A stretch of DNA of 64,000 bases from Phycisphaerae bacterium (GCA_014859965.1 JACZKQ010000089.1:124001-188000); one strand, 5' to 3'; shown: positions 18,779-27,650, numbered from the stretch's first letter. Notes: generated by a model not told the origin, from the sequence alone. Numbers and translations: made by a program.

Positions 18779-19437
18779 TATCGGCCCTGGTCGCTTAGGG
18801 CGTCAAGTTTGGCGAATACTGACGCCGTTACCGCTTCAGGCGATTGCGCGGCATCGATCGTCATGATCTCTTTGTCCGTTTTCGTATAATAACCGACCAC
18901 CGCCGCCGTCTGCTCATGATACGTCTTCAGGCGGTTCGCGACGACTTCCGGTTTATCGTCTTTCCGCTGCACCAGCGGTTCACCATCTTTGTCGCAGATA
19001 TTATCGACCTTTGGCTTGAGGTTTTCAATATGATAAACCGCGCCGCACTTCGGACAACTTCGTCGCCCGGTCATCCGGCCAATAATAATCTGATCGTCGA
19101 TTACAAGATTTACGATGCCGTCAATTTGCTCACCGGCCTTTTCCAAAGCCGCGTCAAGCGCTTCGGCCTGTGCGACCGTTCGCGGAAATCCGTCAAGGAC
19201 GTAACCGCCGCCGGCCTTCTTCATCGCACCGACCATCATTTCAATAATCAGGTCGTCGGGCACCAAGGCCCCGGAATCCATATAGCTTTGAGCTTTCCGC
19301 CCTAAATTAGTGTCGGCCGAACGCTCGGCACGGAGAATATCTCCGCTGGACAGGTGGTTCATGCCATACCTGTCAACGATTCGCTTGCACTGTGTGCCCT
19401 TACCGGCACCGGGCGGACCCAATAAAATCAACTTCAA
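18778..19437 (-). CDS. adk: Adenylate kinase with zinc-type LID
   Basis: The 219-residue enzyme interconverts ATP plus AMP with two ADP. The P-loop GPPGAGKGT lies at 7-15, the AMP segment DGFPRT at 82-87, and the LID carries Cys128, Cys131, Cys148 and Asp151, a structural zinc site of the C-C-C-D type. The start is TTG at 19437, overlapping the secY stop as TTGA; AGGGAG lies 7 nt upstream and no ATG fits better. It is coupled on both sides, to secY and map. Confidence 0.96.
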   Translation of the reverse strand: MKLILLGPPGAGKGTQCKRIVDRYGMNHLSSGDILRAERSADTNLGRKAQSYMDSGALVPDDLIIEMMVGAMKKAGGGYVLDGFPRTVAQAEALDAALEKAGEQIDGIVNLVIDDQIIIGRMTGRRSCPKCGAVYHIENLKPKVDNICDKDGEPLVQRKDDKPEVVANRLKTYHEQTAAVVGYYTKTDKEIMTIDAAQSPEAVTASVFAKLDALSDQGR

Positions 19438-20804
19438 CTGTGCGCTCCCTTAATTCTGCCTGAATCACTGAAACCTTCATAGTTCCGCATAATCAGGTTC
19501 GCCTCAACCCGCTGAACGATATCGAGTGATACACTGACCACAATCAGAAGGCCCGTGCCGCCCAGGAACATCGAAACGCGATAGTCCACGCCCAGCAATT
19601 GGGTAATGACGCTCGGCACGACGGCGATGAACGAAAGAAACGCGGCACCATAATAGGTAATCCGGATCATGACCCGCTCCAGATACTCCGCCGTACGGTG
19701 CCCCGGCCGAAGGCCCGGTATAAAGCTTCCTGCGTCGCGAAGGCGCTTGGCCATCTCCTTGGGCTGGAACTGAACCGTCGTCCAAAAATAAGCAAACAGG
19801 AAGATCAACAGGATGAAAATCAGATTATATGTAAAACCTGAAGACCTGTTAAATGCATCCGAAATCCTTAACACTATATCGCTCCACAATTGCGATTCAC
19901 GAATGCCCGGAATACGAGCAATCTGCTGAAAGATTACGGACGGAAACATCATTAAACTCGAAGCAAAAATGATCGGCATCACGCCGCCGTGGTTAATCCG
20001 CAAAGGCAGATAATGCCGCTGTCCGCCATACATCCGGCGGCCGCGCATTTGCTTCGCCTGCTGGATCGGGATGCGTCGCTGACCTTGCGTGATAAGAATC
20101 GCCCCGGCCACCACAAAAATGAACCCGCCGATCAAAACCGCAATGGTGCCCGGACCGTAAGAGCCCTCACCGGCTCCTACTCGCATTTCCGCATGCGACC
20201 ATACCCACCCGATCGCCCACGGCATGCGAGCGACAATGCCCGCCATAATAATCAGGCTGATACCATTGCCGATGCCGTACTCGTCGATCTGCTCGCCAAG
20301 CCACATCAAAAACAGCGTCCCGGCCGTCATGCCCAAAACACCCATGAAGAGCGCCTGCCGTTCGAGGCCGGCATACGTAAATGCGCCCATCACCTTAATC
20401 ATCATCATCGACTGAATGATGCATAAAGGCACCGTCAGGTAACGCGTGTACTCCTGTATCTTCTTGTAGCCCGTGGCCCCTTCCTGACGCAATTTCCGAA
20501 GCGTCGGCACAATCTCGCCCAACAGCATCAAAATAATCGATGCCGAAATATACGGCATAATGCCCAATCCGAAGAGGCTGCTCTGGTCCATGCGGCCGCC
20601 GCTGAACATCTGGAGATAGGCCGCCACCTTGCCGACCGGATCATCATCATCGCGGTCTTCGTCGACCTTCAGGATTTTCCCCTGGTCGAAACCCGGAACC
20701 GGAATGTGGAAGCCGATACGGTAAATGCACAACAGCGCAACCGTAAACAGAATCTTATTGCGCAGATCCGGAATCTTGAAAACATTAACTAAGGTTCGAA
20801 GCAT
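19434..20804 (-). CDS. secY: Protein translocase subunit SecY
   Basis: The 456-residue inner-membrane protein has ten predicted membrane segments and the plug-region signature MFSGGRMDQSSLFGLGIMPYISAS. It forms the channel through which unfolded proteins cross or enter the membrane, together with SecE, whose gene lies at 45516-45902. An acidic stretch (DEDRDDDDP) between TM1 and the plug is slightly longer than in E. coli. It follows rplO by 28 nt. Confidence 0.98.
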   Translation of the reverse strand: MLRTLVNVFKIPDLRNKILFTVALLCIYRIGFHIPVPGFDQGKILKVDEDRDDDDPVGKVAAYLQMFSGGRMDQSSLFGLGIMPYISASIILMLLGEIVPTLRKLRQEGATGYKKIQEYTRYLTVPLCIIQSMMMIKVMGAFTYAGLERQALFMGVLGMTAGTLFLMWLGEQIDEYGIGNGISLIIMAGIVARMPWAIGWVWSHAEMRVGAGEGSYGPGTIAVLIGGFIFVVAGAILITQGQRRIPIQQAKQMRGRRMYGGQRHYLPLRINHGGVMPIIFASSLMMFPSVIFQQIARIPGIRESQLWSDIVLRISDAFNRSSGFTYNLIFILLIFLFAYFWTTVQFQPKEMAKRLRDAGSFIPGLRPGHRTAEYLERVMIRITYYGAAFLSFIAVVPSVITQLLGVDYRVSMFLGGTGLLIVVSVSLDIVQRVEANLIMRNYEGFSDSGRIKGAHS

Positions 20805-20832
20805 TCGCTCTTTCCTTTACTGTCCCTGCCAG

Positions 20833-21282
20833 TCATGCAACGATCTTCACGGTGCCGCCGCAATCGGAGATCTTCTGCTCAGCCGCCCTGCTGAACTTGT
20901 GCGCCACCACTTCGAGTTTCTTCGTCAACTCGCCGTCGCCCAGGATCTTCACGCGGCTGCCGGCGTTGTCGATCAGATTGGCCGCGACCAGTTGCTGCAC
21001 GTCGATCACCGCGCCATCGCTGAAAAACTTTTCAAGCTGCGCCACGTTCACGATCTCGTATCGTTTGGCAAAATTGGCATTGTTGAATCCGCGCTTCGGC
21101 ATGCGACGGAACAACGGCATCTGTCCGCCTTCATAGGTCGGGCGTGCGAAACTTCCCGCTCGGCTTCCGGAGCCTTTATGGCCCCGTCCGCATGTCTTGC
21201 CGTGACCCGTGCCCCTGCCTCTGCCCAAACGTTTGCGCTTTTTATAAGCACCGGCAATAAGAGTTATTTCATCGCTCAACAT
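20833..21282 (-). CDS. rplO: 50S ribosomal protein L15
   Basis: The 149-residue protein has the glycine- and arginine-rich N-terminal arm (KRLGRGRGTGHGKTCGRGHKG) of L15, which threads into 23S rRNA during late large-subunit assembly. Only 7 nt separate it from rpsE, where rpmD (L30) lies in many bacteria; no L30 frame fits there. Confidence 0.97.
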   Translation of the reverse strand: MLSDEITLIAGAYKKRKRLGRGRGTGHGKTCGRGHKGSGSRAGSFARPTYEGGQMPLFRRMPKRGFNNANFAKRYEIVNVAQLEKFFSDGAVIDVQQLVAANLIDNAGSRVKILGDGELTKKLEVVAHKFSRAAEQKISDCGGTVKIVA

Positions 21283-21289
21283 CTTGCTA

Positions 21290-21808
21290 TCACCGCCTTT
21301 TAACTGCTTCTATCTCAACGCCGCGAAGCGTTTCTATGGTCTCTTTATCACGCAGTTTCGACAATCCGTCCAAGACCGCCTTGACCACGTTCTTTGCGGA
21401 CGTGCTGCCGTAGATCTTAGTCAACACATTGCGGACACCGGCATACTCAAGCACCGCCCGTGCGCTGGAGCCGGCGATCACGCCGGTACCCGGACTCGCC
21501 GGAACCATCGTGATGCTCGTCGCCCGGCACTTGCCCATAACTTTGTGCGGCAGCGTCCCGTTGACCAGCGAGATCTCATGCAGATTTTTCTTGGCGTCCT
21601 TGACCGCTTTTTCGACGGCGGGAGGCACTTCATTGGCTTTTCCGTAGCCGATACCCACGATCCCGTTCCGGTCGCCCACGACCACCAGCGCCGCGAAACT
21701 GAACCGCCGCCCGCCTTTGACGACTTTGGAGCAACGAAACACCTTAACCACGGTGTCCTCCAACGGCTGCTCGCCCTGCATCGCCATTCTCATTACATCT
21801 TCAGCCAA
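21290..21808 (-). CDS. rpsE: 30S ribosomal protein S5
   Basis: The 172-residue protein has the S5 double-stranded RNA-binding segment (RCSKVVKGGRRFSFAALVVVGD) and the C-terminal fold with GTGVIAGSSARAVLE. S5 shapes the decoding region and mRNA entry. The start appears to be TTG at 21808, with GGAG 7 nt upstream; the next ATG, five codons in, lacks a site. Confidence 0.96.
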   Translation of the reverse strand: MAEDVMRMAMQGEQPLEDTVVKVFRCSKVVKGGRRFSFAALVVVGDRNGIVGIGYGKANEVPPAVEKAVKDAKKNLHEISLVNGTLPHKVMGKCRATSITMVPASPGTGVIAGSSARAVLEYAGVRNVLTKIYGSTSAKNVVKAVLDGLSKLRDKETIETLRGVEIEAVKRR

Positions 21809-21853
21809 CTTCTATCTCCAATTCGTGTGTCACGTTTGCGTATTAGCCGGTCT

Positions 21854-22219
21854 TTAGAAAACGAGCCCCGCCTCGCGCGCCGCATCGGCCAAGGCCTTGA
21901 CGCGGCCATGGTATTGGTACCGGTTGCGATCGAAGCTGACGCGCTGTATGCCCACTCCCAGCGCCTGCTTGGCGATTGCCCGACCCACCACGCCCGCTGC
22001 GGTGATATTTCCGCTCTTGACGATCTCCGGGCGCAGGCTTTTCGATTGCGTGCTCGCCGACGCCAGCGTTACACCGGCATAGTCGTCGATGATCTGAACG
22101 TAAATGTGTCGGCTCGTGCGAAACACCGACAACCGCGGACGTTCCGTACTGCCGAATATCCGCTTGCGGGCACGATACTTCCGCCTTAGCCTGGCCTTTT
22201 TGATTCTTTCTGACTGCAT
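21854..22219 (-). CDS. rplR: 50S ribosomal protein L18
   Basis: From ATG at 22219 the protein is 121 residues ([19 protein letters not shown]), the normal L18 length, with the closing [21 protein letters not shown] that contacts 5S rRNA. A GTG at 22258 would add 13 residues without family support; GGAA lies 8 nt before the chosen ATG. L18 delivers 5S rRNA to the large subunit together with L5. Confidence 0.95.
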   Translation of the reverse strand: MQSERIKKARLRRKYRARKRIFGSTERPRLSVFRTSRHIYVQIIDDYAGVTLASASTQSKSLRPEIVKSGNITAAGVVGRAIAKQALGVGIQRVSFDRNRYQYHGRVKALADAAREAGLVF

Positions 22220-22281
22220 CTCTACCGTTCCAACCTGTACGTTTTTTCTCTGCTTCACGGGTTCGCACCAGCGCGGCCCCG

Positions 22282-22860
22282 TTAGCCGCCAGACGCGAAC
22301 GCCTTGCCGACCTTCCGACGAACCACCTCTTCGGTGTAGCGGATCCCTTTGCCCTTGTACGGCTCCGGCGGCCGAACCTCCCGCACGTTGGCAGCAAACT
22401 GACCTAACACCTGCTTATCGGGACCCCGCAATACGAAAGAGGCGGGAACGTCATTGCCTCGCGTCGCCGGAACCTTGATCTCGACCTTTACCTCGTTCGG
22501 GATTTTGACCTCGATGGGATGGCAGTACCCTACCTGGAGCACGAGCTTGCCGCCTTGCTCCTTGACATTGTATCCCGTCCCGAAGATCTGCATCTGCCGC
22601 TCAAAGCCCTGGCTGACGCCTGTCACCATGTTCTGCACCAGCGACCGGGTTGTGCCGTGCAGCGCCTTCTTGAAGCTGTTCTCGGCATCCGGGTTAGCCA
22701 CCACGATCTGCCCCGCGGCTTCGTCGATAGTCAGCTCGATCGCCGGATGACACGCTATCTCAAGAGTGCCCTTCGGCCCCGTCGCCTTAAAGGTCGAACC
22801 CTTCTTTTCAACTTTCACGCCCTGCGGGATGGATATGGGTTTTTTTCCTATTCGACTCAT
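22282..22860 (-). CDS. rplF: 50S ribosomal protein L6
   Basis: The 192-residue protein starts [17 protein letters not shown] and ends near [20 protein letters not shown], both L6 hallmarks; it has two related alpha/beta domains. L6 lies by the factor-binding site next to the sarcin-ricin loop. Its ATG shares one base with the rpsH stop (TGATG), so the two are probably coupled. Confidence 0.97.
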   Translation of the reverse strand: MSRIGKKPISIPQGVKVEKKGSTFKATGPKGTLEIACHPAIELTIDEAAGQIVVANPDAENSFKKALHGTTRSLVQNMVTGVSQGFERQMQIFGTGYNVKEQGGKLVLQVGYCHPIEVKIPNEVKVEIKVPATRGNDVPASFVLRGPDKQVLGQFAANVREVRPPEPYKGKGIRYTEEVVRRKVGKAFASGG

Positions 22861-23258
22861 CAGCTCACCGTGCAAATCAATTCGCCGCCAACATTCAGCT
22901 TGCGGCAGTTTCTATCGCTCATTATGCCCTTACTCGTCGATACGATCGCGATGCCCATGCCGCCGAGAACCTCGGGCAGATCACCCACCGCGTTGTAAAC
23001 CCGACGACCCGGCTTGCTGCCGCGCTGAACATCCGTGATCGCAAAATCGCCGTCGTCGGAGTATTTGAGGGTAACCCGGATCAGGCCCTGCTTGTCGTCG
23101 TCGATCCGATCGTAATCAGAGATATAGCCTTCTTCTTTCAGGACGGCCGCTACGCCTTCGCAGATCTTAGAGGCCCTGATCCTGACCTCCTTCTTGCCCG
23201 CACGCCCGGCATTACGTATCCGTGTCAACATGTCCGCTATCGGATCACTCAGACTCAT
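22860..23258 (-). CDS. rpsH: 30S ribosomal protein S8
   Basis: The 132-residue protein opens MSLSDPIADMLTRIRNA and ends with VSTSKGIMSDRNCRKLNVGGELICTV, the strongly conserved S8 end that binds helix 21 of 16S rRNA. In E. coli S8 represses the spc operon by binding near rplE; a matching mRNA site was not identified here. Confidence 0.97.
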   Translation of the reverse strand: MSLSDPIADMLTRIRNAGRAGKKEVRIRASKICEGVAAVLKEEGYISDYDRIDDDKQGLIRVTLKYSDDGDFAITDVQRGSKPGRRVYNAVGDLPEVLGGMGIAIVSTSKGIMSDRNCRKLNVGGELICTVS

Positions 23259-23301
23259 GTAATCAGCTCCGCTTCAAGCTCCACTTGCTTCACAACGATT
23301 G

Positions 23302-23487
23302 TCACCAACTCGCCTTCTTTACACCCGGAATTTTTCCCTGGTTCGCCATGGACCTGAAACAAATCCGGCAAATTCGGAACTTCTGGTACACCGCCCTGGC
23401 TCGTCCGCACACCTCACATCGCGTATAACCACGGCTGCGGTATTTCGGTTTCTTCCTGGCTTTATTTTCCAGCGCCTTCGTTGACAT
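23302..23487 (-). CDS. rpsN: 30S ribosomal protein S14, zinc-binding type
   Basis: The 61-residue protein is the short S14 form with two CxxC pairs, CEVC and CRIC, that hold zinc, and the conserved [18 protein letters not shown] end. It lies in the 30S head. The gene sits between rplE and rpsH as usual. Confidence 0.97.
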   Translation of the reverse strand: MSTKALENKARKKPKYRSRGYTRCEVCGRARAVYQKFRICRICFRSMANQGKIPGVKKASW

Positions 23488-23561
23488 TCAAAACTCCGAT
23501 CACTCGTTGTTTAAACCGCCCGGCGGCGCCATCGCCCACCGACCCGGCAATCGCTTAAACT

Positions 23562-24101
23562 TTATTCCCTGAACGGCATTCCGAAGGAACGGAGAAGCTC
23601 GCGCCCCTCGTCGTTCGTCCGGGCCGTCGTCACAAACGTGATATTCATACCCTGCGTGTTCTCAATTCTGCCCGGATCGATTTCCGGAAACACGCTCTGC
23701 TCCTGCAGGCCCATCGAATAGTTACCCAGGCCATCGAAACTGTTCGGGTTGAGCCCGCGAAAGTCTTTTACCCGCGGTATCGCCAGGTTGATCAGCCGGT
23801 CCATGAACTCGTACATCCGTTCCCGGCGAAGCGTTACCTTCAGTCCTACTTCCATGCCCTCGCGAAGCTTGAAGTTAGATACGCTCTTCTTCGCCGGGCA
23901 AATCAGCGGCTTCTGGCCCGCAATCACCGTCATATCCCGCAGCGCCGCCTCCAGGAATTTCTTGTCCGCCGCGGCCTTGCCAACGCCCATCGACACGACA
24001 ATCTTTTCCATCTTCGGCACAGCCATGATGCTGGTGTATTGAAACCGCTCCTGCATCGCGGGCACTATCTTGGACCTGTATATCTCTCTCAAACGCGCCA
24101 T
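23562..24101 (-). CDS. rplE: 50S ribosomal protein L5
   Basis: The 179-residue protein starts MARLREIYRSKIVPAMQERF and keeps the L5 core MEKIVVSMGVGKA and GLNPNSFDGLGNYSMGLQEQ. It holds 5S rRNA in the central protuberance and contacts the P-site tRNA. The usual C-terminal MTFVTTA-type strand is present (NITFVTTARTNDEGRELL). Confidence 0.97.
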   Translation of the reverse strand: MARLREIYRSKIVPAMQERFQYTSIMAVPKMEKIVVSMGVGKAAADKKFLEAALRDMTVIAGQKPLICPAKKSVSNFKLREGMEVGLKVTLRRERMYEFMDRLINLAIPRVKDFRGLNPNSFDGLGNYSMGLQEQSVFPEIDPGRIENTQGMNITFVTTARTNDEGRELLRSFGMPFRE

Positions 24102-24139
24102 CTGAAAACCTTCGCTTCAACGTTATCCGAATCGGCCTC

Positions 24140-24478
24140 TCAGCCCTTCTTGGCCTTCTGCACCACCGCTATTTCGCTGCCATCGACGGCCACTTTTTTC
24201 TTCACACCCTTTTTGTCCGTCTGGAAACGGACTCGCGTGCCCCCGGAACCCTTGCCGCCAACCGGCTGTACATTGCTGATGTGGATCGGCCGCTCGACGC
24301 GAATGCGCCCGCCCTGCGGATTGCGCTGCGACGGCTTCACATGCTTGTAAGCCAGGTTCAGGCCTTCCACAAGCACTCGCTGCTTGTCGGGCATCACCCG
24401 CATCACCCGGCCCGTCGATCCCTTATGGTCGCCGGTGATAATCTCCACCATCTCGCCCTTTTTCACGTGTCTTGCCAT
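24140..24478 (-). CDS. rplX: 50S ribosomal protein L24
   Basis: The 112-residue protein has an N-terminal KOW motif (KKGEMVEIITGDHKGSTGRV) and PIHISNV in its middle, typical for L24, one of the two proteins that start large-subunit assembly. It lies between rplN and rplE. Confidence 0.96.
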   Translation of the reverse strand: MARHVKKGEMVEIITGDHKGSTGRVMRVMPDKQRVLVEGLNLAYKHVKPSQRNPQGGRIRVERPIHISNVQPVGGKGSGGTRVRFQTDKKGVKKKVAVDGSEIAVVQKAKKG

Positions 24479-24528
24479 AATTCATCGCTTCCAAACTGCT
24501 GATTCTGTCTCGTCAACGCCAGATCGTT

Positions 24529-24918
24529 TCAGACCACCTCGCCGGCCAGCGAAACAATCTTCATGAAATTCTTTTCGCGAAGCTCCCGCGCCACCGCGCC
24601 GAAGATGCGTGTGCCGATCGGGTTGTTGTCGGCATCGATCATCACGGCCGCATTGCTGTCAAACCGAACATAGCTGCCATCGGTCCGCCGAATCGGATAC
24701 TTCGTTCGGATGATAACGCACTTGTGAACCTTCTTGTCGTCCAACTGACAGTTCGGAAGATGCTTCTTGATCGCCACACAGACGATATCGCCCACCGTCG
24801 CCGTAGGACGCGTGCACTTGCCCGGGCGGGAACTTGTCTTGCCCAGCACCTTGATGCACTGCGCCGTTTTGACGCCGCTGTTGTCGGCTATGCTCAACAT
24901 GGTCTCTTGCTGAATCAC
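24529..24918 (-). CDS. rplN: 50S ribosomal protein L14
   Basis: The 129-residue protein begins [15 protein letters not shown] after a GTG start, the standard L14 opening; AAGGAA lies 9 nt before the GTG, which supports it over the ATG seven codons in. The end [20 protein letters not shown] is also typical. L14 sits at the subunit interface. Confidence 0.96.
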   Translation of the reverse strand: MIQQETMLSIADNSGVKTAQCIKVLGKTSSRPGKCTRPTATVGDIVCVAIKKHLPNCQLDDKKVHKCVIIRTKYPIRRTDGSYVRFDSNAAVMIDADNNPIGTRIFGAVARELREKNFMKIVSLAGEVV

Positions 24919-24930
24919 CGCGTTGTTCCT

Positions 24931-25194
24931 TTACTCAATTATTCCTTTTTGCAGCACCTTCACAAGACGCCAGCTTTTGGTCTTGCTGATCGGGCGGCAT
25001 TCTGTAATTTCCACGACGTCACCGATGCCCGCCAGGTTTTGCGCGTCATGTACACCCAGACGCGTCCGCCGCCTCACGTACTTGCCGTAAACCGGATGCT
25101 TAACGCGGTAGTCGATCTGCACTTTGATGCTCTTGTCGCCGCTCCTGCTGACCACCACAGCGCGCTTCGTTTTCAGCTGTTTTGTCTCTTCCAT
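24931..25194 (-). CDS. rpsQ: 30S ribosomal protein S17
   Basis: The 87-residue OB-fold protein has the S17 signature GDVVEITECRPISKTKSWRLV near its end and KSIKVQIDYRVKHPVYGKY in the middle. It binds 16S rRNA in the body of the small subunit. Only 5 nt separate it from rpmC. Confidence 0.96.
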   Translation of the reverse strand: MEETKQLKTKRAVVVSRSGDKSIKVQIDYRVKHPVYGKYVRRRTRLGVHDAQNLAGIGDVVEITECRPISKTKSWRLVKVLQKGIIE

Positions 25195-25199
25195 ACGCC

Positions 25200-25397
25200 T
25201 TACCGGCCCTTCAATTCACTTTCCCGCATTAGCGTTTTCACCCGGGCGATATCCCGCCGGACATTCTTCACCGCATTGGTGTTCTCCAGTTTCTCGGTCA
25301 CAGCCTGTGCCCGAAGGGAAAACAACTTCTTATGAAGATCCTCGAGCTTTTCGGTCAGCTCGTCAGGCCGCAATTCACGTAACTGTAATGCCTTCAT
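25200..25397 (-). CDS. rpmC: 50S ribosomal protein L29
   Basis: The 65-residue protein is two antiparallel helices (MKALQLRELRPDELTEKL, then NVRRDIARVKTLMRE), as in L29 at the tunnel exit, where SRP and trigger factor dock. ATG at 25397 is chosen since GGAGAC stands just upstream; an earlier frame start would overlap rplP. Confidence 0.95.
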   Translation of the reverse strand: MKALQLRELRPDELTEKLEDLHKKLFSLRAQAVTEKLENTNAVKNVRRDIARVKTLMRESELKGR

Positions 25398-25407
25398 CGT
25401 CTCTCCA

Positions 25408-25830
25408 TTATCCCAGAGCATGTCTTCGTGTCACCAGTCGGCATCGGACCGGCATCTTGTGAGCCACGCGGACCAGCGCCGCTTTGGCGATTTCCTCGGG
25501 CACGCCGCCGATTTCATACAAAATATTGCCCGGTTTTACGCGCGCCACCCAGCCGGCGATTTCGGCTTTTCCCTTGCCCATGCGTGTCTCCAGGGGCTTA
25601 GCCGTGTACGAATGGTGCGGAAAAATCCGAATATGCACTTTGCCTTCGCGACGGAGATGGTGCGTTGCCGCGACACGGCCCGCTTCAATCTGCCGGCCCG
25701 TAATCCAATGGCTCTCCAGCGTCTGAAGGCCGTACTCGCCGAACGCAACAAAGTTGCTGCGGGTCGCATTGCCCTTCATCTTGCCGCGCTGCTGTTTGCG
25801 GTACTTAACTCGTTTCGGCATCAACGCCAT
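25408..25830 (-). CDS. rplP: 50S ribosomal protein L16
   Basis: The 140-residue protein opens MALMPKRVKYRKQQRG and carries RMGKGKAEIAGWVARVKPG, the loop of L16 that touches the A-site tRNA acceptor arm. It is 27 nt after rpsC. Confidence 0.97.
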   Translation of the reverse strand: MALMPKRVKYRKQQRGKMKGNATRSNFVAFGEYGLQTLESHWITGRQIEAGRVAATHHLRREGKVHIRIFPHHSYTAKPLETRMGKGKAEIAGWVARVKPGNILYEIGGVPEEIAKAALVRVAHKMPVRCRLVTRRHALG

Positions 25831-25857
25831 GTTACTAACCCTCTACAAAAGTCCATT

Positions 25858-26700
25858 TCAGCTCGTTGCCGATTGTTCGCCTGGCTTGTCCGCTCCGGCC
25901 GCCGGCGCCGGGGCTGTCCGGCCGCCACTCTGAGGCCGGCCTGCCGATCCGCCGCCGCCACTCCTGCGAGGGCCGCCACCGCCGCCACCACCGCCGCCTT
26001 GTCCGCCGCCTTCGCGACGGGGTCGCTGCGGACGACGCGGCCGAGCCACAGGCGTGATCTCTTCGCCGAATTTGCCCTTGTAAATCCATACCTTGATTCC
26101 GATTTTCCCATAGGTCGTACGGGATTCGGACAGTCCATAGTCTACATTCGCATCGAGCGTCTGAAGTGGAATACTACCCATCTTCTGCGTTTCCGTGCGG
26201 GCGATTTCCGCCCCTGCAAGCCGTCCGCTGCAGATAATTTTTACACCCTTGGCCCCGGCATTCATGGCGTTCTCGCACTGGCTCTTCATCGCCCGCCGGT
26301 ACGACGCACGCTTTTTAAGCTGTTCGGCGATCGCCTCGCCCACAAGCTGGGCATCCAAAGCCGGTTCCTTGATCTCGATTACGTTTACGTTGATCTTGCG
26401 ATCAACCAGCTCTTCGAGTTCTTCCTTGAGCGTCTCGACCTCTGCGCCCCGCGGGCCGATAACCATACCGGGCCGCGCGGTGAAAAGCGTCACCTTGACC
26501 TCGTTGCGGGTCCGCGCGATCTCTACCTTCGCCACCGCTGCATACGGAGGCTTTCGATTGAACCGCGTATCGATATATTCCCTGATCTTCCAGTCCTCGA
26601 TCAGGAATTCGCCGTAGTTGGCCTTCGGAGCAAACCACGTGCTCTGCCAGTTGAGCGTGATGCCTGTTCTAAACCCTGTTGGCGATGTTTTCTGACCCAT
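25858..26700 (-). CDS. rpsC: 30S ribosomal protein S3 with long Gly/Arg/Pro-rich tail
   Basis: Residues 1-218 are a normal S3: MGQKTSPTGFRTGI start, a KH domain with IGPRG at 81-85, and the closing GKIGIKVWIYKG. S3 guards mRNA entry on the 30S head and has helicase activity in other bacteria. Residues 219-280 form a low-complexity tail with PRRPQRPRRE, a run of nine glycines and PRRSGGGG, ending in an Ala/Pro-rich stretch; E. coli S3 is 233 residues. The frame is intact through the repeat. Confidence 0.96.
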   Translation of the reverse strand: MGQKTSPTGFRTGITLNWQSTWFAPKANYGEFLIEDWKIREYIDTRFNRKPPYAAVAKVEIARTRNEVKVTLFTARPGMVIGPRGAEVETLKEELEELVDRKINVNVIEIKEPALDAQLVGEAIAEQLKKRASYRRAMKSQCENAMNAGAKGVKIICSGRLAGAEIARTETQKMGSIPLQTLDANVDYGLSESRTTYGKIGIKVWIYKGKFGEEITPVARPRRPQRPRREGGGQGGGGGGGGGPRRSGGGGSAGRPQSGGRTAPAPAAGADKPGEQSATS

Positions 26701-26732
26701 AAATGACCTGCCTTAGAATTCCGGCTTACAAC

Positions 26733-27281
26733 CTATTCTTCCGTTACGGTAACATGTAAATGGCTGGCTTCTTTGCGGATCGGATGTGCCCGTCCGCGGT
26801 CCTTGGCGATCCAGCCCTTGGTGCCCAACCGACGCCCTGCGCCGTCGACGCGGGCCTCACTGACTATGAGTCTCTCCACGTCCGCCTCGGCCTCGTCGGC
26901 ATTGGCGATGGCGCTTTGGAGAAGTTTCTCTATCATCCTCGCCGCGCGTTTGTGCTCGAACTTCAAAACATCCAGAGCCTTTTGCGCCGGCAGCCCCGCG
27001 ATCATGTCCGCCACAAGGCGGGCTTTACGAGGTGCGGTCGGTGCATAACGATACGAAACCCGCCACTCGGATATCTCGACGGCTTCCACACCCAGGCCTC
27101 CCGCCAGGTGCTCCACATCTGTCGCCGTCGGCAAAGGCTTGTAAAGGCGCCTCTTCCAGTTGCGGATCGCGCTGGCCGCGTCCTTGCGGCTCAAGCCGCC
27201 GCGCGCCACGTGACCCGCAAGGTTATCGACGCTCATCTTGAGCTCTTCACAAAGTCCGCTTAGTTTGTCGCCGCTTAACAT
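26733..27281 (-). CDS. rplV: 50S ribosomal protein L22 with N-terminal helix-turn-helix-like extension
   Basis: Residues about 72-182 match L22 (YAPTAPRKARLVADMI, closing HPIRKEASHLHVTV), whose hairpin lines the peptide tunnel. Residues 1-70 are extra. They read like a Cro/C1-type helix-turn-helix, with SRKDAASAIRNWKRRLYKP followed by TATDVEHLAGGLGVEAVEI. ATG at 27281 has AAGG 7 nt upstream. A GTG at about residue 64, preceded by GGGAGG, is an alternative start that would give a normal-sized L22 but leave some 230 nt of open frame unused. Identity as L22 is sure; the start is less so. Confidence 0.92.
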   Translation of the reverse strand: MLSGDKLSGLCEELKMSVDNLAGHVARGGLSRKDAASAIRNWKRRLYKPLPTATDVEHLAGGLGVEAVEISEWRVSYRYAPTAPRKARLVADMIAGLPAQKALDVLKFEHKRAARMIEKLLQSAIANADEAEADVERLIVSEARVDGAGRRLGTKGWIAKDRGRAHPIRKEASHLHVTVTEE

Positions 27282-27326
27282 CTCAAAACCTTACTTCCAA
27301 AGATGAAGGATTTGACGTCCTTACGC

Positions 27327-27599
27327 CTATTTCTTGCCTTTTCCGCCGGAGTGACCCTTGAAGATGCGGGTCAGCGAAAACTCGCCCAACTTATGCCCCA
27401 CCATATCTTCGGTGACGAAGACCTTGTGAAACATCTTGCCGTTATGAACCATAAACGTAAAGCCTACGAATTCCGGTATAATCGTGCAACTCCTGGCCCA
27501 CGTCTTGATCGGCTCGCGTTCGCCGCTCTGCACCTGCCGGTTCACCTTTATGAACAGCTTCTCGTCGACGTACGGCCCTTTTTTCTGAGATCGTCCCAT
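27327..27599 (-). CDS. rpsS: 30S ribosomal protein S19
   Basis: The 90-residue protein starts [15 protein letters not shown] and contains [17 protein letters not shown] and [12 protein letters not shown], all standard for S19 in the 30S head near S13. It lies between rplB and rplV. Confidence 0.97.
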   Translation of the reverse strand: MGRSQKKGPYVDEKLFIKVNRQVQSGEREPIKTWARSCTIIPEFVGFTFMVHNGKMFHKVFVTEDMVGHKLGEFSLTRIFKGHSGGKGKK

Positions 27600-27650
27600 G
27601 TTTAACCTTCAGCCTTTACTCTCAATATCCCGCTTTCGACGCCACGAATC

